Of a stretch of 64,000 nucleotides of DNA, positions 50,201 to 60,815 are shown piece after piece. The notes beneath the pieces are model-generated. The model had not been told where the DNA came from and made no database searches. It was given only the letters and a program-made list of their open reading frames with translations. The stretch is taken from positions 124,001 through 188,000 of the forward strand of contig JAVXUO010001660.1 of assembly GCA_033065855.1 (NCBI GenBank). Direction: 5' to 3'. This DNA comes from Escallonia rubra. Lineage: Eukaryota > Streptophyta > Magnoliopsida > Escalloniales > Escalloniaceae. How positions within the stretch are numbered: the stretch's first letter is position 1; each line of letters starts with the position of its first letter. The translations under genes and the position numbers were made by a program.

Positions 50201-51227
50201 CTGTGTCTACCCACCACTGTTTGGGATTTCCAACCAAGTTGACTTCGGATACCACCGCAGATAGATTCAAATCTGTCACGTCCTCGGTAATCTTGGTAAC
50301 TTCCGTCACATTGGCTTGAGAATGCTTTCCTTTCTTAAAGTTTCCTTTGGTTGTGCGACAGTCCTTAGCACGATGGCCAGCTTTGCCGCACACATAGCAA
50401 TTCCCTTTGAACTTCTTCTTCTCACCGCCTTTGGAATTTGAGCCGCTAGCTCCACTTGGACCGTCTGAATCGGAAATTTTCCTCCTCTTTGACGGACCTT
50501 GCTCGACCACATTTGCCTTGGCCTCATGATGATAATTACCGGCCTTCTTCTCGGACTGGCGATTATCCTCCTCAATCCTCAATCTGACGATCAAATCCTC
50601 GAGCTTCATCTCCTTGCGCTTATGCTTCAAATAGTTCTTGAAATCTCTCCAAGTAGGTGGCAATTTTTCAATTAGCGCAGCCACTTGAAAAGATTCTCCA
50701 AGTACCATCCCTTCCGCATGAATATCATGGAGGATTAGCTGAAACTCTTGGACTTGACTAATCACAGTCTTGGAATCCACCATCTTGAAATCAAGGAATT
50801 TGTCGACTACAAATTTCTTTGAGCCGGCATCTTCCGTTTTGTATTTCCTTTCCAAGGATTCCCACAATGCTTTCGCATTGGCCATTGGACTGTATACGTT
50901 ATACAACGCATTGTCCAATCCATTGAGGATGTAGTTCTTGCACAAAAAATCCGAATGCTTCCAAGCATCCACGGCAGCCACTGTTTGCCGGTCAGGATTG
51001 TCACCAAGATCTGGTGCATCCTCGTGCAAGAACCTTGCCAAGTTCAAGGTGGTAAGATAGAACAACATTTTCTGTTGCCATCTCTTAAAATCCTTTCCGT
51101 TGAACGTTCCTGGTCTTGTACCAAGTCCAACGGAACCATGAGCAGGTGCAACGTAAGGTGTCGCATACACAGTCCCACCGCTGGGATGAACCGGTCCACT
51201 TTCCGAATTGGTTTCGCTAGTAGCCAT
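47241..51227 (-). CDS. Gag-pol polyprotein of Copia-2
   Basis: 1328 residues from the ATG at 51227. I chose this start (MATSETN) over an upstream in-frame ATG because it opens the usual Gag sequence. Domains in order: Gag (about 40-230), CCHC knuckle [14 protein letters not shown] (about 280), aspartic protease [10 protein letters not shown] (about 345), integrase HHCC ([11 protein letters not shown]), integrase core ([18 protein letters not shown]), reverse transcriptase ([22 protein letters not shown]) and RNase H with the terminal [14 protein letters not shown]. It is part of a retroelement and not a host gene. The order is that of Ty1/copia. Confidence 0.95.
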   Translation of the reverse strand: MATSETNSESGPVHPSGGTVYATPYVAPAHGSVGLGTRPGTFNGKDFKRWQQKMLFYLTTLNLARFLHEDAPDLGDNPDRQTVAAVDAWKHSDFLCKNYILNGLDNALYNVYSPMANAKALWESLERKYKTEDAGSKKFVVDKFLDFKMVDSKTVISQVQEFQLILHDIHAEGMVLGESFQVAALIEKLPPTWRDFKNYLKHKRKEMKLEDLIVRLRIEEDNRQSEKKAGNYHHEAKANVVEQGPSKRRKISDSDGPSGASGSNSKGGEKKKFKGNCYVCGKAGHRAKDCRTTKGNFKKGKHSQANVTEVTKITEDVTDLNLSAVVSEVNLVGNPKQWWVDTGATRHVCSERSMFTTYESANNENLFMGNSSSSKVQGMGKVVLKMTSGKELSLNNVLYVPDIRKNLVSGSLLSKNGFKLVFESDKFVLTKSGMFVGKGYLCDGLFKLNVMTIVPKVVPNSDNNNNVSSAYLLESPNLWHHRLGHVNYGSLQKLVKNGLLPKMDFDSHKACEICVEAKMAKTSFKSIERSTEPLSLIHSDICDLKVVQSRGGKKYFITFIDDCTRFCYVYLLRSKDEALEAFMQYKIEVENQLSKKIKVLRSDRGGEYVFPFEKFCADHGIIHETTAPYVPQSNGIAERKNRTLKEMMNALLINSELPDNSWGVLTANHILNKVPHKKLQKTPYELWKGRPPSFKYLKVWGCLAKVAIPPPKMVKIGPKTVDGIFIGYASHSSAYRFLVHKSEVDDIHVNIIMETRNAHFFENVFPYKVAQERSSLERTNKDQEPSQEEDEPRRSKRARTSTSFGPDFLTYLLENEPRTYSEAMSSPEAPHWKEAINSEIESIMQNHTWELVDLPPGNKPLGCKWLFKRKMKADGTIEKYKARLVVKGYRQKEGLDYFDTYSPVTRITSIRILIAIAAINNLEIHQMDVKTAFLNGDLNEEIYIEQPEGFVAPDHKRKVCKLVKSLYGLKQAPKQWHEKFDKVMIENGFRINECDKCVYVKGTEKGYVIVCLYVDDMLIIGSNDEFIKATKKMLASKFDMKDMGVADVILGMKITKTSNGLVLSQSHYIEKVLDKFKSYDNSPVKTPLDVNLHLTKNTGEGISQLEYSRIIGSLMYIMNCTRPDIAYAVSKLSRYTSNPGKNHWLAIVRVLRYLKYTLNFGLHYTRYPAVLEGYSDANWISDSNETKSTSGYVFTLGGAAISWKSSKQTCIARSTMESEFIALDKAGEEAEWLRNFLEDIPNWPKPVPPICIHCDSQSAIGRAQSSMYNGKSRHIRRRHNTVRQLLSSGIISIDYVKSKDNIADPLTKALTREKVNVSSRGMGLKPMN

Positions 51228-51457
51228 TGTTATATCTATCAACAGAATATAACAACTATTAATAAGCAAAAATAATCCAGTCTATCACAAAGGTATAACG
51301 AAAACAGATTCTAGTATCACTAAAATTAAATTCAGAAACTGAAAATAATTTTAGTATAGATTGATATAATCAAATAAGAAAACGAAATTTGAAAAACACT
51401 GTTTAGAAAATACTGTTTCTACACATGTACACAAAGTACGGGATAAAGTCTTAAGAT

Positions 51458-52390
51458 TGTTGTTCGAAATATATACTTTGTGTATACTTGTGCAGAAAAC
51501 AATTAAGTACGAAATACTGAAATTTAGTTTACTAAACAGAACATATAGTCTTTGCAAGAACAATTAAAATGAACTCACAACAGGATTGCAGAAAAGCAGA
51601 ACAGCAAAGGAAAAAGGGGCCGAGGCGTGAATTTGATTCACTGTCCTTAAGACTTATTCGTCCCGCAACGGTGCTGACGGCTCTCGACGATAGTCTCCCA
51701 GGATACAACGGCTACGTCTGAAAATAGTAGCACACCAAATTTCCAGACCCGGCGAACCAAACAATGGTAGAACTCTTTCTTCTTTTCGAAACACTAAAAA
51801 CTGGACATACTCTTGTACAGAAGAACTTCGGGATTAATTTTAATGCATAACTTCTGTAAACTGACTCATTTTTATACACAGAGTATTCACTGGGGGGTGC
51901 AACTCTTCACAGCTGGTTGGTTGGAAAGGAAAGGTCACAACTTTTCGGAAAGGAAATTAAATAAATAAAATTTATTTGTCCCAAAAAGAATAAAGCCTGA
52001 TTGGGCCTAGCCCAAGGACCGGGGCGGGGCGGGGCGGGCGGCGCGCGCGCGTGGTGGACCTTGGGTCAACCTAGGTCCTCCCTCCTTACAAAATATGGGT
52101 ACTCCCACGGGGCCCATCCCTTAGCTCAAGGCTAAGCCTTATAAGGAGTCAACATTGGCTTTATCTCTTCAATGTGGGATATTCTTTTCCTTTCAAGGTG
52201 AACCACTAACTTTAGCTTCAATTTTCTCATTCACTTCTCATTCGTTTTAAACATGTGAATATACCACGATCATCTATTCCAATAGATGAACGTGAATTAA
52301 TTTGTTCCTAACCAAGCTATGGTTTGAAACCTATTTAAAAAGTGAGTCAAAGTTGCTTCTCCACAATGGATTTAAAACCCAATTCCAACA
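51458..52390 (-). repeat. 5' LTR of Copia-2
   Basis: 933 bases. Directly inside it the minus strand reads ATCTTAAGAC, the same as in Copia-1, in place of the usual TGGTATCAGAGC primer site. Confidence 0.95.
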
Positions 52391-52540
52391 CTTAAAAGTG
52401 AATAGTTTAATTTGTCTTTCCAAGAACAACTGTACTTACTAGTGAGGAGTTTAAAGAAGGAATAGTAAACCATGATATACGTAGTCCAATCCATTCAGGA
52501 ATTGCAAGTAACAACAGAAATTACTTTTGGTGGATGGAAA
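52391..52540 (-). repeat. Outer end of the right arm, with remnant of the repeat-protein gene
   Basis: The reverse complement matches 25790-25918, covering the last codons and 3' flank of the 15-residue-repeat gene (GTATATCATGGTTTACTATT is identical in both). It shows that a copy of that gene once lay head to head with DUF247-B. Confidence 0.8.
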
Positions 52541-52595
52541 CAATGGATTAAACGTGCTTCATTTCCATGAACAATTTAAACAAAAAAAAAAGTTT

Positions 52596-52601
52596 TATAT
52601 A
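52596..52601 (+). promoter_or_regulatory. Candidate TATA box of DUF247-B
   Basis: TATATA within GTTTTATATACTAGG lies about 125 bases before the ATG. A CT-rich leader (CTCTCTCTCTCACTCTCC) follows, typical of plant 5' untranslated regions. No experimental support. Confidence 0.35.
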
Positions 52602-52721
52602 CTAGGAGTGAACACATGCTTAGAATCACGCTTGAAATCCAAAGACACCGAGAATCTCTCTCTCTCACTCTCCGTTCTCCACACTTCTGGTAGTACTTCA
52701 TAATCGGCAAAGGGCTTGGCG

Positions 52722-54284
52722 ATGGCGGCAGAGACGACGCATGCCCCCAACTCTAACCAGGCGATGGTCCGGGAAGACGAAGGCTTAGTGATTAACGTCG
52801 ATGCTCCAGCAGAAAAGTTATTAAAGTCCATCGGGAAAATGATCAACGACGATGTTGAGAAGATGAAAGAAGCAGCTAGTAGGTCCGTCCAGCCACCAGC
52901 CCCTTGTATTTTCGAAGTCCCTGACAAGCTCCGTGAGCTGAAGGCAAGTGCTTACACCCCTCGTGCCGTGTCGATTGGCCCTCTTCACAAGGATGACAAG
53001 CACCTGCGTAAAGACATGGAAGGGCACAAGAAGAGTTACATGCACCGCCTGTTTCGAAGAACCAGGAGGTCAGACAATGCAATAGCAGATGATGTTGTGA
53101 AAGCTACAAAGGAATGCGTCGATGCTATGTTAGGGATGGTGGACAAGGCGCGGGCTTGCTACGAGGCAAGTCCCGAATTGCGTGGTTATGATGACGTCAA
53201 GTTTGCTGAGATGTTGATTCTTGATGGCTGCTTTCTGCTCGAACTTTTCTACAAGTTCAAGATGAAGGAGTTCGACGGCGGTGACCCCACCATATTCAGC
53301 AACGTTCTTCTTCACCTTGACATCGTACATGACTTGGTGCTGCTCGAGAACCAAATCCCTTTGTTTGTTCTTGAGGAGTTGTTCGACTGCACGCTGAAAC
53401 GAATCAAAGGTAATCCTTCATCAGGTGATGATTATCCTTCCTTGACCACTTTCATCCTCGATTACTTTGCGAACCTGAACATCTTTGAAGCCATACAGAT
53501 GAAAAAGAAAGGCACCTCTACGAGTGACCGTCACATCCTAGGTCTTTTGCACAGCTGCTACCGCCCTTCTCCTCCCCAAGCTCTTCCTGCTCCCCAAGCG
53601 AACAGTAAGGAAGACGAGGATAATATCAAACACTCTGCAGTCGAACTTGACAGAGCCGGAGTCAACTTCATGCCCTATGGCAGGAAAAAAACCTCCGTGA
53701 CCGGTGTGGTAGGGGACTACCTAGACTTGGAATTTAATATTTCTTGTTGGTTTGATAGGCTCTGTGGTAAGAGAGCACCTTCTGAAATCCCAATGTGCTG
53801 TTGCTTCTCTTGGCTTTGTCAGCTATTTGGTAGAACTCGCTTTGAAATCCCGAAATTGTTGATCTTTGACACCACGGAGACCTTCTTGAGGAACCTCATT
53901 GCTTTCGAGCAATGTTGTCCTGGTATTGAGCAGCTGTATATCACGTCTTATGCCCACCTCATGGATACTCTCATTGACTCTAAAGAAGACGTTCATTTGC
54001 TTGAAAAGGCGCGAGTCATAGAGAACTATCTGGGTTCCGGTGAAGATGTTTCCGATCTCTTCAACAATCTTTGCAAAGAAGTTGAACTGGAAAAAAACTT
54101 CTTCTTCTTCAGCCAATGGAAGCAGGTAGATGACTACTACAACCGCCCCTGGCCTAGAAGATTAGCATCGCTGAGACGCAATTATTTTAGTAATCCGTGG
54201 ACAGGCATATCGGTCATTGCTGCCTTGATCCTTTTTGCTCTTACTGTGGTACAAACCGTCTACAGCGTCCGTTCTTCCAAGTAG
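52722..54284 (+). CDS. DUF247 (UPF0481) family protein, copy B, intact
   Basis: Single exon, 520 residues, the usual size and structure for this plant-specific family. The start is ATG 52722 (MAAETTHAP); no in-frame ATG precedes it in the leader. DUF247 landmarks: VPDKLRELKASAYTPRAVSI (about 65-85), MEGHKKSYMHRLF (about 97-110), FAEMLILDGCFLLELFY (about 163-180), HDLVLLENQIPLFVLEELF (about 208-226) and FEIPKLLIFDTTETFLRNLI near 370. A hydrophobic C-terminal segment (ISVIAALILFALTVVQTVY, about 492-510) is a likely single membrane anchor. The biochemical function of the family is unknown. In grasses, DUF247 genes are linked to the S and Z self-incompatibility loci; most eudicot members are uncharacterised. 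Copy A and fragment C are its broken relatives. Copia-2 sits about 330 bases upstream of the ATG and may affect its promoter. Confidence 0.93.
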   Translation: MAAETTHAPNSNQAMVREDEGLVINVDAPAEKLLKSIGKMINDDVEKMKEAASRSVQPPAPCIFEVPDKLRELKASAYTPRAVSIGPLHKDDKHLRKDMEGHKKSYMHRLFRRTRRSDNAIADDVVKATKECVDAMLGMVDKARACYEASPELRGYDDVKFAEMLILDGCFLLELFYKFKMKEFDGGDPTIFSNVLLHLDIVHDLVLLENQIPLFVLEELFDCTLKRIKGNPSSGDDYPSLTTFILDYFANLNIFEAIQMKKKGTSTSDRHILGLLHSCYRPSPPQALPAPQANSKEDEDNIKHSAVELDRAGVNFMPYGRKKTSVTGVVGDYLDLEFNISCWFDRLCGKRAPSEIPMCCCFSWLCQLFGRTRFEIPKLLIFDTTETFLRNLIAFEQCCPGIEQLYITSYAHLMDTLIDSKEDVHLLEKARVIENYLGSGEDVSDLFNNLCKEVELEKNFFFFSQWKQVDDYYNRPWPRRLASLRRNYFSNPWTGISVIAALILFALTVVQTVYSVRSSK

Positions 54285-54581
54285 TCATAGATCCTCAGCT
54301 ATGCTATGCTTGGTTCAAGCGTATGAAGTAATGTGGACGATGACTGTAGCTTCTGTAAGGTCAGTATGAATAAGTGTGGACGATGACTATGCTTGGTTCC
54401 TTACCGGTCTGTAGCTTTTGTAAGATCAGTTTGAATAAATGTGCTTTGACCAAGTCTGAATAAGTAATAAACTACTGTTGAAGACTTCATAGCTGAATGC
54501 ACAATAAATAGTTCTTGTCTTTCTTCATCAGCCGCAAGCCCTCAGCTATTAAATCAAAAGTGCAATCGCACATTTTGATCT

Positions 54582-54817
54582 GCTATAAAGCTCTAAGTCC
54601 CACATTTATAGGACTGATGAGAGATCTAACCTTTTGCAACCCAGTGACTGATGTTTTACTCATGATTGCGTTCTTGATTATGCCATTTATCACGTCCCAG
54701 TGGCTATAAAGCTCTAAGTCCCACATTTATAGGATTGATGAGAGATCTAACCTTTTGCAACCCAGTGACTGATGTTTTACTCATGATTGCGTTTTTTATT
54801 ATGCCATTTATCACGTC
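54582..54817. repeat. 121-bp tandem duplication, two units
   Basis: GCTATAAAGCTCTAAGTCCC starts units at 54582 and 54703 with only a few differences. It lies in the 3' flank of DUF247-B. A single copy is present, inverted, in the 3' flank of DUF247-A near 34020-34110. Confidence 0.95.
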
Positions 54818-54979
54818 AGTTAGCTTCTTAATCTTGGCTTCATAATGCTTCATTTGCCAACAATCTGAACCCGATCGATGCTGTTCAGCTGCAGATCTGT
54901 TGAAGACATATTGAGTTTTATGGAATGGTACGGTGTCATCTTCAGCAATTGGATTCCTTGGCCTCTTTCCACAAGTTGT

Positions 54980-55175
54980 TCTGGGAAAGTTCGTCTTCTT
55001 CAGCGAATGGAAGCTGGTTGATGACTACTACAACCGCCCCTGGCCTAGAAGTATAGCATTGCTAAGGCGTAATTATTTTGGTAATCCATGGTCAGCCATA
55101 TCGGTCGTTGCTGCCTTGACCCTTTTTGCTCTTACAGTGGTACAAACCTTCTACGGCGTCCGTTCTTCCACGTAG
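54980..55175 (+). pseudogene. DUF247 3' fragment, copy C
   Basis: Encodes FFSEWKLVDDYYNRPWPRSI and the membrane segment ending TVVQTFYGVRSST, with the stop at 55175. The last 30 residues are identical to copy A and differ from copy B at several places, so C derives from an A-like gene. The shared 3' flank continues to about 55240. Everything upstream of the fragment is missing. Confidence 0.9.
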
Positions 55176-55311
55176 TCATAGATCCTCAGCTATGCTGTGC
55201 TTGGTTCAAGTGTATGAAGTAATGTGGACGATGACTGTGCGGTCACGCAGCACTACTATATTTTGCTCCCTGGCGGCTACCTGCATTTTGATGCAGTATT
55301 TAGGAAAAAAA

Positions 55312-55536
55312 ATTGGCTACCCTGATTGGAGGAATCTTCCTCCTACCCATTATATAGCGACAATCAATCGTCTCTAAATGTTTCTAGTGACTTTCATTTA
55401 GTGACACTAAAAAAGTGCCGCTAATAATTGTCGCTGAAAGTATTAGAAGAATAGTCACTGAAAATATTTAGCGACTATTAATTGTCACTATATACAGGGT
55501 TAGAGGAAGATTTATACAACCCGGGTAGGAGCCAAA
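55312..55536. mobile_element. Small MITE, about 225 bp
   Basis: The diverged inverted ends are about 50 bases each: TTGGCTACC..GGAATCTTCCTCCTACCC on the left, with its counterpart GGTTAGAGGAAGATT..GGTAGGAGCCAA on the right. The centre has GTCGCT/AGTGAC words. No coding capacity; superfamily uncertain. Confidence 0.65.
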
Positions 55537-55762
55537 GTTTGTTCCAGTATTTATGTGAATATTTGTGTATGTTTGTTTTGTTTGTACTAAACTTAGTTCA
55601 ATTGGATTGTAATCTTTAAATATTTCTTCTTTATTACCTCCAAACTTTGTTTTTTGATGGATACTAGTCTGACTACTCGTGTAACCAGGAAAAAATATCA
55701 TGTTTCATACATGAAAATTTTCAAATTTTAAAAAAAAAAATAAAAATATCAGTTTGAATAAA

Positions 55763-57194
55763 CACTGCAAGAAAAAGTGTTTTTAGCGAAGGATCAATTT
55801 CCGCCGCTAAAAAGCACTTTAGCGACGGATATTTCCGTCGGTAAAAGTCTGTCACCAAAGATAGTTACCGACGGAATTTTTCGTCGATAAATATTTTCAG
55901 CGACGGACTTTTACCGACGGACTTTTACCGACAGTAAATCCGTCGCTAATTTGAATTTGAAAAATTCTACATTCTTTAAAAAGCTTTTTTTTTTTAAATA
56001 ATATTTAAATAACTTTAACCCACAGTGAAAATCAGTCGATAAAAGTTATATACATAGACACAAACCCTAGTTGCCTTCTTTTCTCCCAGCCGCCGCTCCC
56101 CTTCTGCTTTCTCTATGCATCTCTCTTCTCTCTAGAGCCCCCCCACCTCACCCCCGTGCCACACCTGCCACCGCATCCCCGCTGGCGCCAGCAACTAGGC
56201 ACGCGGCGCACACCCCGCGGGTGAAACAACCACGCACGCCCGGTGCTACAATCCCGCACGCATCTTCCCCGTTGAACTCCATTGTCACCGGCCACCGTAT
56301 GGTGGCTATTTTGACGGTGAAAACAAGGTAAATTTTCTGATCCAATGTTTGATTCTTAGTTTTTTGAACCCTTTCTTTTTATTGTTTTGCAATTTTAGAA
56401 GTAGGGGTTGGTATACAATTGGGAATTGCGAATTAGCTGCTGCTGTAATCATTTAGAACAAAGACCATGCATGGGATGACGATTTAAGTTCCAATTTGAA
56501 TCCATAAATGAGCTCTAACTTTTGTTTTTCATCCTGCCTTTCAGTGGATCTTCTGGGTTGGTGTTGGTCCATTCATCGGGGCCACTCTTGCTGCTTTGTA
56601 CCATTAGATAATTATCAGAGGCATTCCTTTCAAGAGAAGGGCTTTATTTTTTCTCTCTCTCTCCCTCCATCCTCTCCAACTGTTGTCTTTTTTCATTTTC
56701 CTGTATCGTGGGATCAAGTGTTAATTAGTGGTTAATTATGGTGTGTATATTAGCAGATCGTGCAGTATTATGATTATGGATGAGGAATTCATGTGTCATT
56801 GATGCTCTTGTCATTCTTTGAGAATATTCTGTGGTTACCATTGTCCTTGTTTTCTAAGAAGGGGGATACAGGAAGGTGAATAGTGAAAGCCAAAACAAAA
56901 CTAACTACGGAATGTTAGCCACTAAAAGATTTTTTATTCAGAAATTAAAAAATTAGAAAAATATAGAAAATATCTTTAGCGACGAAATTTTCCGTCGCTA
57001 AAAGTAATTATTTCCGTCGGTAAAAGTAAACATTTGTCGACGGATCACCAAATCCGTCGCTAATCTTTTAGCAGCGGGGTTTTTAACCACGGACTTTTAG
57101 CGACGGACAGTCCGTTGCTAAAAGTCTTTACCAACGGATTACCCACTATTAGCGACGGAATTGTCCGTCGCTAAAAGTGGATTTTCTTGCAGTG
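55763..57194. mobile_element. CACTA-2, sister of CACTA-1 with the same captured gene piece
   Basis: The ends are CACTGCAAGAAAAAG and ATTTTCTTGCAGTG, flanked by AAA on both sides. It has the same TTTAGCGACGG subterminal repeats and the same cargo in the same order as CACTA-1 but is about 400 bases shorter, mainly from a smaller right subterminal region. It lies in DUF247 3'-flank sequence: GTTTGAATAAATGTG at 54428-54446 shows the uninterrupted form, and 57195-57330 continues the flank. Confidence 0.92.
56545..56644 (+). pseudogene. Captured PIP1 aquaporin last exon in CACTA-2
   Basis: After TTTCAG the sequence encodes WIFWVG, two inserted codons, then PFIGATLAALYH, an in-frame stop, and IIIRGIPFKRRA. 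It is the same exon as in CACTA-1 with separate mutations. PFIG here keeps the glycine found in real PIPs, where CACTA-1 has PFIE, so each copy has drifted independently. Confidence 0.82.
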
Positions 57195-57339
57195 AAATAA
57201 ATGTGTTTTGACAAAATTTGAATAAGTAATAAATTACTCTTGAAGTCTTCGTGACTGGTTTGCACCATAAGTAGTTCCTGTCTTTCTTGATCAGCCTCAG
57301 CCCCTCAGCAATCTATATCATATCATATCATATATATAT

Positions 57340-58650
57340 ATAATAGACGAAGAGTTGTGCGCTGGGATGGCGACACATAAGCTTTTTAGAGTGTTATTTT
57401 TTCGTTTTACCCCTTTTAACTTTGCGACACGTCATCGCCTTTTACTTGTGCGACACGTCATCATGTTTGTTTCCATATCAGATTCCTTTTTCACTTCTAC
57501 TTATTAGAGAGACACATACACCATAACTCTTTGTTTTGATATCACGTTCTCTTTTCACTTCTACTTATTAGAAACACACATGCACCATAACTCTTTACTA
57601 TAATTTATTATTAAATAACTCTTTTACTTATGCACCATAACTCTTTATTATAAACACACATGCACCATAACTCTTTTACTTATGCGACAGTCATTATGTT
57701 TATTTCATATCAGATTTTTTTTTTACTTCTACTTATAAGAGACACACATGCACCATGACTTTTTATTTTGATATCACGTTATCTTTTCACTTCTACTTAT
57801 TATAAACGCACATGCACCATAACTCTTTATTACAATTTATTATTAAAAAATTCGCAAGTATTATTGACATAATTTTACAGAACTTTATGAGAGTAGAAAA
57901 ATAATTATGTACCTTCTAAAACTCTACTTACATATAAGATCTTAATTTTCAATACTAACACCTCAAATATACTTTAATTAAAAACCTCTACTTATTAAAG
58001 TCACACACACATGCATCATGAATCTTTACTATAACTTATTAATTATTAAAAAATTTACAGGTATTATTGGCATAATTTTATTAAACCTTATAAGAGTAGA
58101 AAATCAATTATGCACTTTTTAATTGTTTTCATATCACATTTCTTTTTCTTTTCTACTTATTAGAGACACACATGCACATGGTTCTTTGTTTTCATGTTTC
58201 ACTTCTACTTATTAGAGACACACATGCACCATAACTCTTTGCTATATTTTATTATTGAAAAATTTGCAGGTATTATTCACATAATTTTACTAAACTTTAT
58301 AAGAGTAAAAAACTAATTATGCACCTTCTAAAACTCTACCTATTCAATATACTTACATATGAGGTCTTAATTTTCAATGTTAACACCTCAAAAATACTTT
58401 AAAAATCTCTACTTATTAAAGTCACACATGCATCATTACTCTTTACTATAACTTATTATTAAAAAATTCGCAAGTATTATTGGCATTTTTGTTACTAAAC
58501 TTTATAACAGTAAAAAATTGATTTTGCATCTTTTAAAACTCTGCCTATTCAATATACTAACATATAAGGTCTTAATTTCCACTACTACACCCCGAAAGTA
58601 CTTTAAATATCTCTACTTATTAAAGTCATAATTGCATCATGACCCTTACT
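57340..58650. repeat. AT-rich array of short interspersed repeats
   Basis: ACACATGCACCATAACTCTTT and CACTTCTACTTATTAGAG variants recur about ten times at irregular spacing, with a second motif (GGTATTATT..CATAATTTTA..AAACTTTATAAGAG) recurring about four times. No coding content. It begins just after a TATATAATAGACGAAGAGTT sequence that could be the end of a non-autonomous element. Confidence 0.6.
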
Positions 58651-58699
58651 GTAATGTGGTTAGGGAAAGCACTCTAAATGAGTTCCCTACTTGTTGAAA

Positions 58700-59599
58700 G
58701 TGTCTCTTCTATTTACTTAAGACTGAGATGAACATCCTGTAAAATGGGACATCAATACGAGGAGGATTGCCTATGAATTATGATCACTGACCAAAGAGGA
58801 TGAATGTTGCTCGAGCAAAGTCTGTCGTGTTTGGTCGAGTCATGTCCGTCATGTCCATGTGCATTGCATTTGATTTTCTTTCGATGTTAATGATTTTAAT
58901 GATTGGTATTTCAATGATTTATATCTTTACAACCTTGGATTTTAAGTTCACTTGCATGGTCAGTCAGTCAGTCCAGTCCACGAGGAGATGGCGGTAATGA
59001 TGTTCTATTCGGCCTTAAAGCCGCTCAGTCTAACGAAAGCAAAATTCTCGTTTGACAATTATGTTGATGCCTAAAATTTATTGTAATTCTTGATTCATTG
59101 TAATTGTTGAGATGATTATTATTCCTTCGAATCTCTTGAATCATTCGGAGACGATACTCCTCGTGTTGTCTTTACTGGGCGATTTGCGCTCATTTCTTAT
59201 GTTGTGTTGTGCAGGTTATAAGGTTGATCAAGGAGAACTTTCTAGAAAGGAAAAAGAAACAAGCTAGAAAAGTTGAGCAAGGGGATCAGTTGTGTGAGGT
59301 AAGACCAGCTACGAATGGTGTAATAAAGATTGAGTTGCGAGATAGGTTGGTAAGAGTCACACGACTACAGTCGTGTATTAGGTTGTAACCATTCATGTTG
59401 TTTAGAGACTTAAAAGTCTTCCGCTGCAATATGATGTAAGTTTGTAAGAAATGTTTTTGTAAGGGGACATTTCAGAGCGTCTAGTAATGATGTATGAGTA
59501 TGAGGATGTAGTTGCTATGTATTCAGCACATGGTGTTGAATGTGATTATGGACGATAACTCAGCCCGGTGATGTCACCTGGGTTAAGGGTGTCGCACTT
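58700..59599 (+). repeat. Probable LTR fragment of another Gypsy element
   Basis: Phrases such as TTACTGGGCGATTTGCGCTCATTTC, in the style of Gypsy LTRs, and an end-like ATGTCACCTGGGTTAAGGGT precede the Gypsy-1 type fragment. No coding region or primer site is attached. The call is tentative. Confidence 0.35.
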
Positions 59600-60536
59600 A
59601 GTTTCTTTTTGAAATTCGAATTTCTTCAAATAGAGTTCAGTGATTCTTCTTCTCCTTTTTGTTTTGAGCTTTGTCATGAATAACTTGTTCTCAATGCTAT
59701 GACTAGTGAAATTCAATTTCGTCGAATTCGTTTGACCTTAGAAATTGTCATATTGACATCGTTCATTTAAGTGATTAATGACTTTCATTAATTTGTGAAC
59801 TTTGTATATTGTTTGACATGTCCGATTTTTTATAACGGTTATCTTAGGATTTTTGTTTTGATAACTTTATGAGTCATGTCACAGTGTATGTGACTTATTT
59901 TAGACTTACCCACGTGGATTGGAACATGGGCTAATTCAGGAGAATTGAGATAGAGATCGCGATCTTACTTTCTGAACCGGCCTCATATGTCAGTGATAAC
60001 GTATGTGACCACTTTCTGAATGGCTACCTAGTGTTTGTCTCTATATTCAGATATGTTTTGACATTCGAAATCTGGTTTGATGATTCGTTCTGTTGAGACC
60101 CTTTGTGCTTTTGAAATTTTGTTTCTCAAATATTTTTGTTTTCATTTGATTGGTCCTTTGAGCGACCTTACTGAGCATTTAGCTCATTCCCTTATTGTTT
60201 CTCCTTTCAGATGATTAGTAGGTGGGATTTTGGGATTGAAGGGCTAGCTGAATGATCAAGTGTTAACTACCTTTGTTTCAGAGTTAGTACTGATATTTTG
60301 AGTGTAATGTTGAGACAGATTGTTATTATTTAGGTTTCATTTTGGAGAAACTCCGTGTCGGAGAATTTTAATTGTACAAAGGCTTGGGGCCACTGTGCTA
60401 GATATTGATGTATTTTTCGGGAATTATTAGTGCATGCTCTGATTTACCATTTTGGAGTCTTCTGACAATTATAGGATTTTGTTTGATCTCTGGGTATTTG
60501 GCATTAACACTCCGTAAATAAATTCGAGGCGTTACA
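59600..60536 (+). repeat. Partial Gypsy-1 LTR
   Basis: Co-linear with 10575-11517 over its whole length with scattered differences, ending in the same AATTCGAGGCGTTACA. It lacks the palindromic 5' part, and no primer site follows. Confidence 0.88.
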
Positions 60537-60815
60537 TGCTCGGGCAGAGTGTTACGCCAGAATTCTGCTCCGGCAGAATTCTGTTCGGCCTATAGATGGG
60601 CACTTTGCTCGGATAGAATTTTACTCGGGCAAAATTCTTTTCGGCCAAGGACGGGCACCCTACTCGGGCAGAGTGCTCGGCTAGAATTCTGCTCGGGCAG
60701 AATTCTGTTCCCCCACGGACGGGCACCCTGCTCGGGCAAAGTGATCGGACAGAATTATGTTTGGCCAAGGATGGGCACCTTGTTTGGGCTGAGTGCTCGG
60801 ACAAAACCCTTCTAG
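60537..60815. repeat. Minisatellite of GCTCGGGCAGAATTCTG units
   Basis: About four to five imperfect units (roughly 55-70 bases) contain GCTCGGGCAGAATTCTG and GGACGGGCACCCTGCTCGGG. It is markedly more GC-rich than the surroundings. It lies between the LTR fragment and the Gypsy-3 RNase H region. Confidence 0.85.

Larger units (their letters stand above)
45693..52390 (-). mobile_element. Copia-2, whole-looking Ty1/copia retrotransposon
   Basis: The LTRs at 45693-46641 and 51458-52390 share TGTTGTTCGAAAT at one end and CCAATTCCAACA at the other. Between them is one long gag-pol frame on the minus strand. The element looks whole. The flanking 5-mers CTTAC (45688-45692) and CTTAA (52391-52395) are a likely target duplication with one change; the uninterrupted homologue near 25908 reads GTAAG, supporting this. 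By eye the LTRs differ at about a dozen positions plus one GC-tract length change (about 1.2%), suggesting insertion roughly half a million years ago at a rate of 1.3e-8 per site per year. A purine-rich run (GTGGGGGAT on the minus strand) lies just inside the 3' LTR. Confidence 0.95.

Noticed and set aside
52716-52721. Two extra codons before the DUF247-B ATG
   Set aside because: They depend on a TTG start; the plant start is ATG 52722. The same holds for copy A, where the ATG is 37929.
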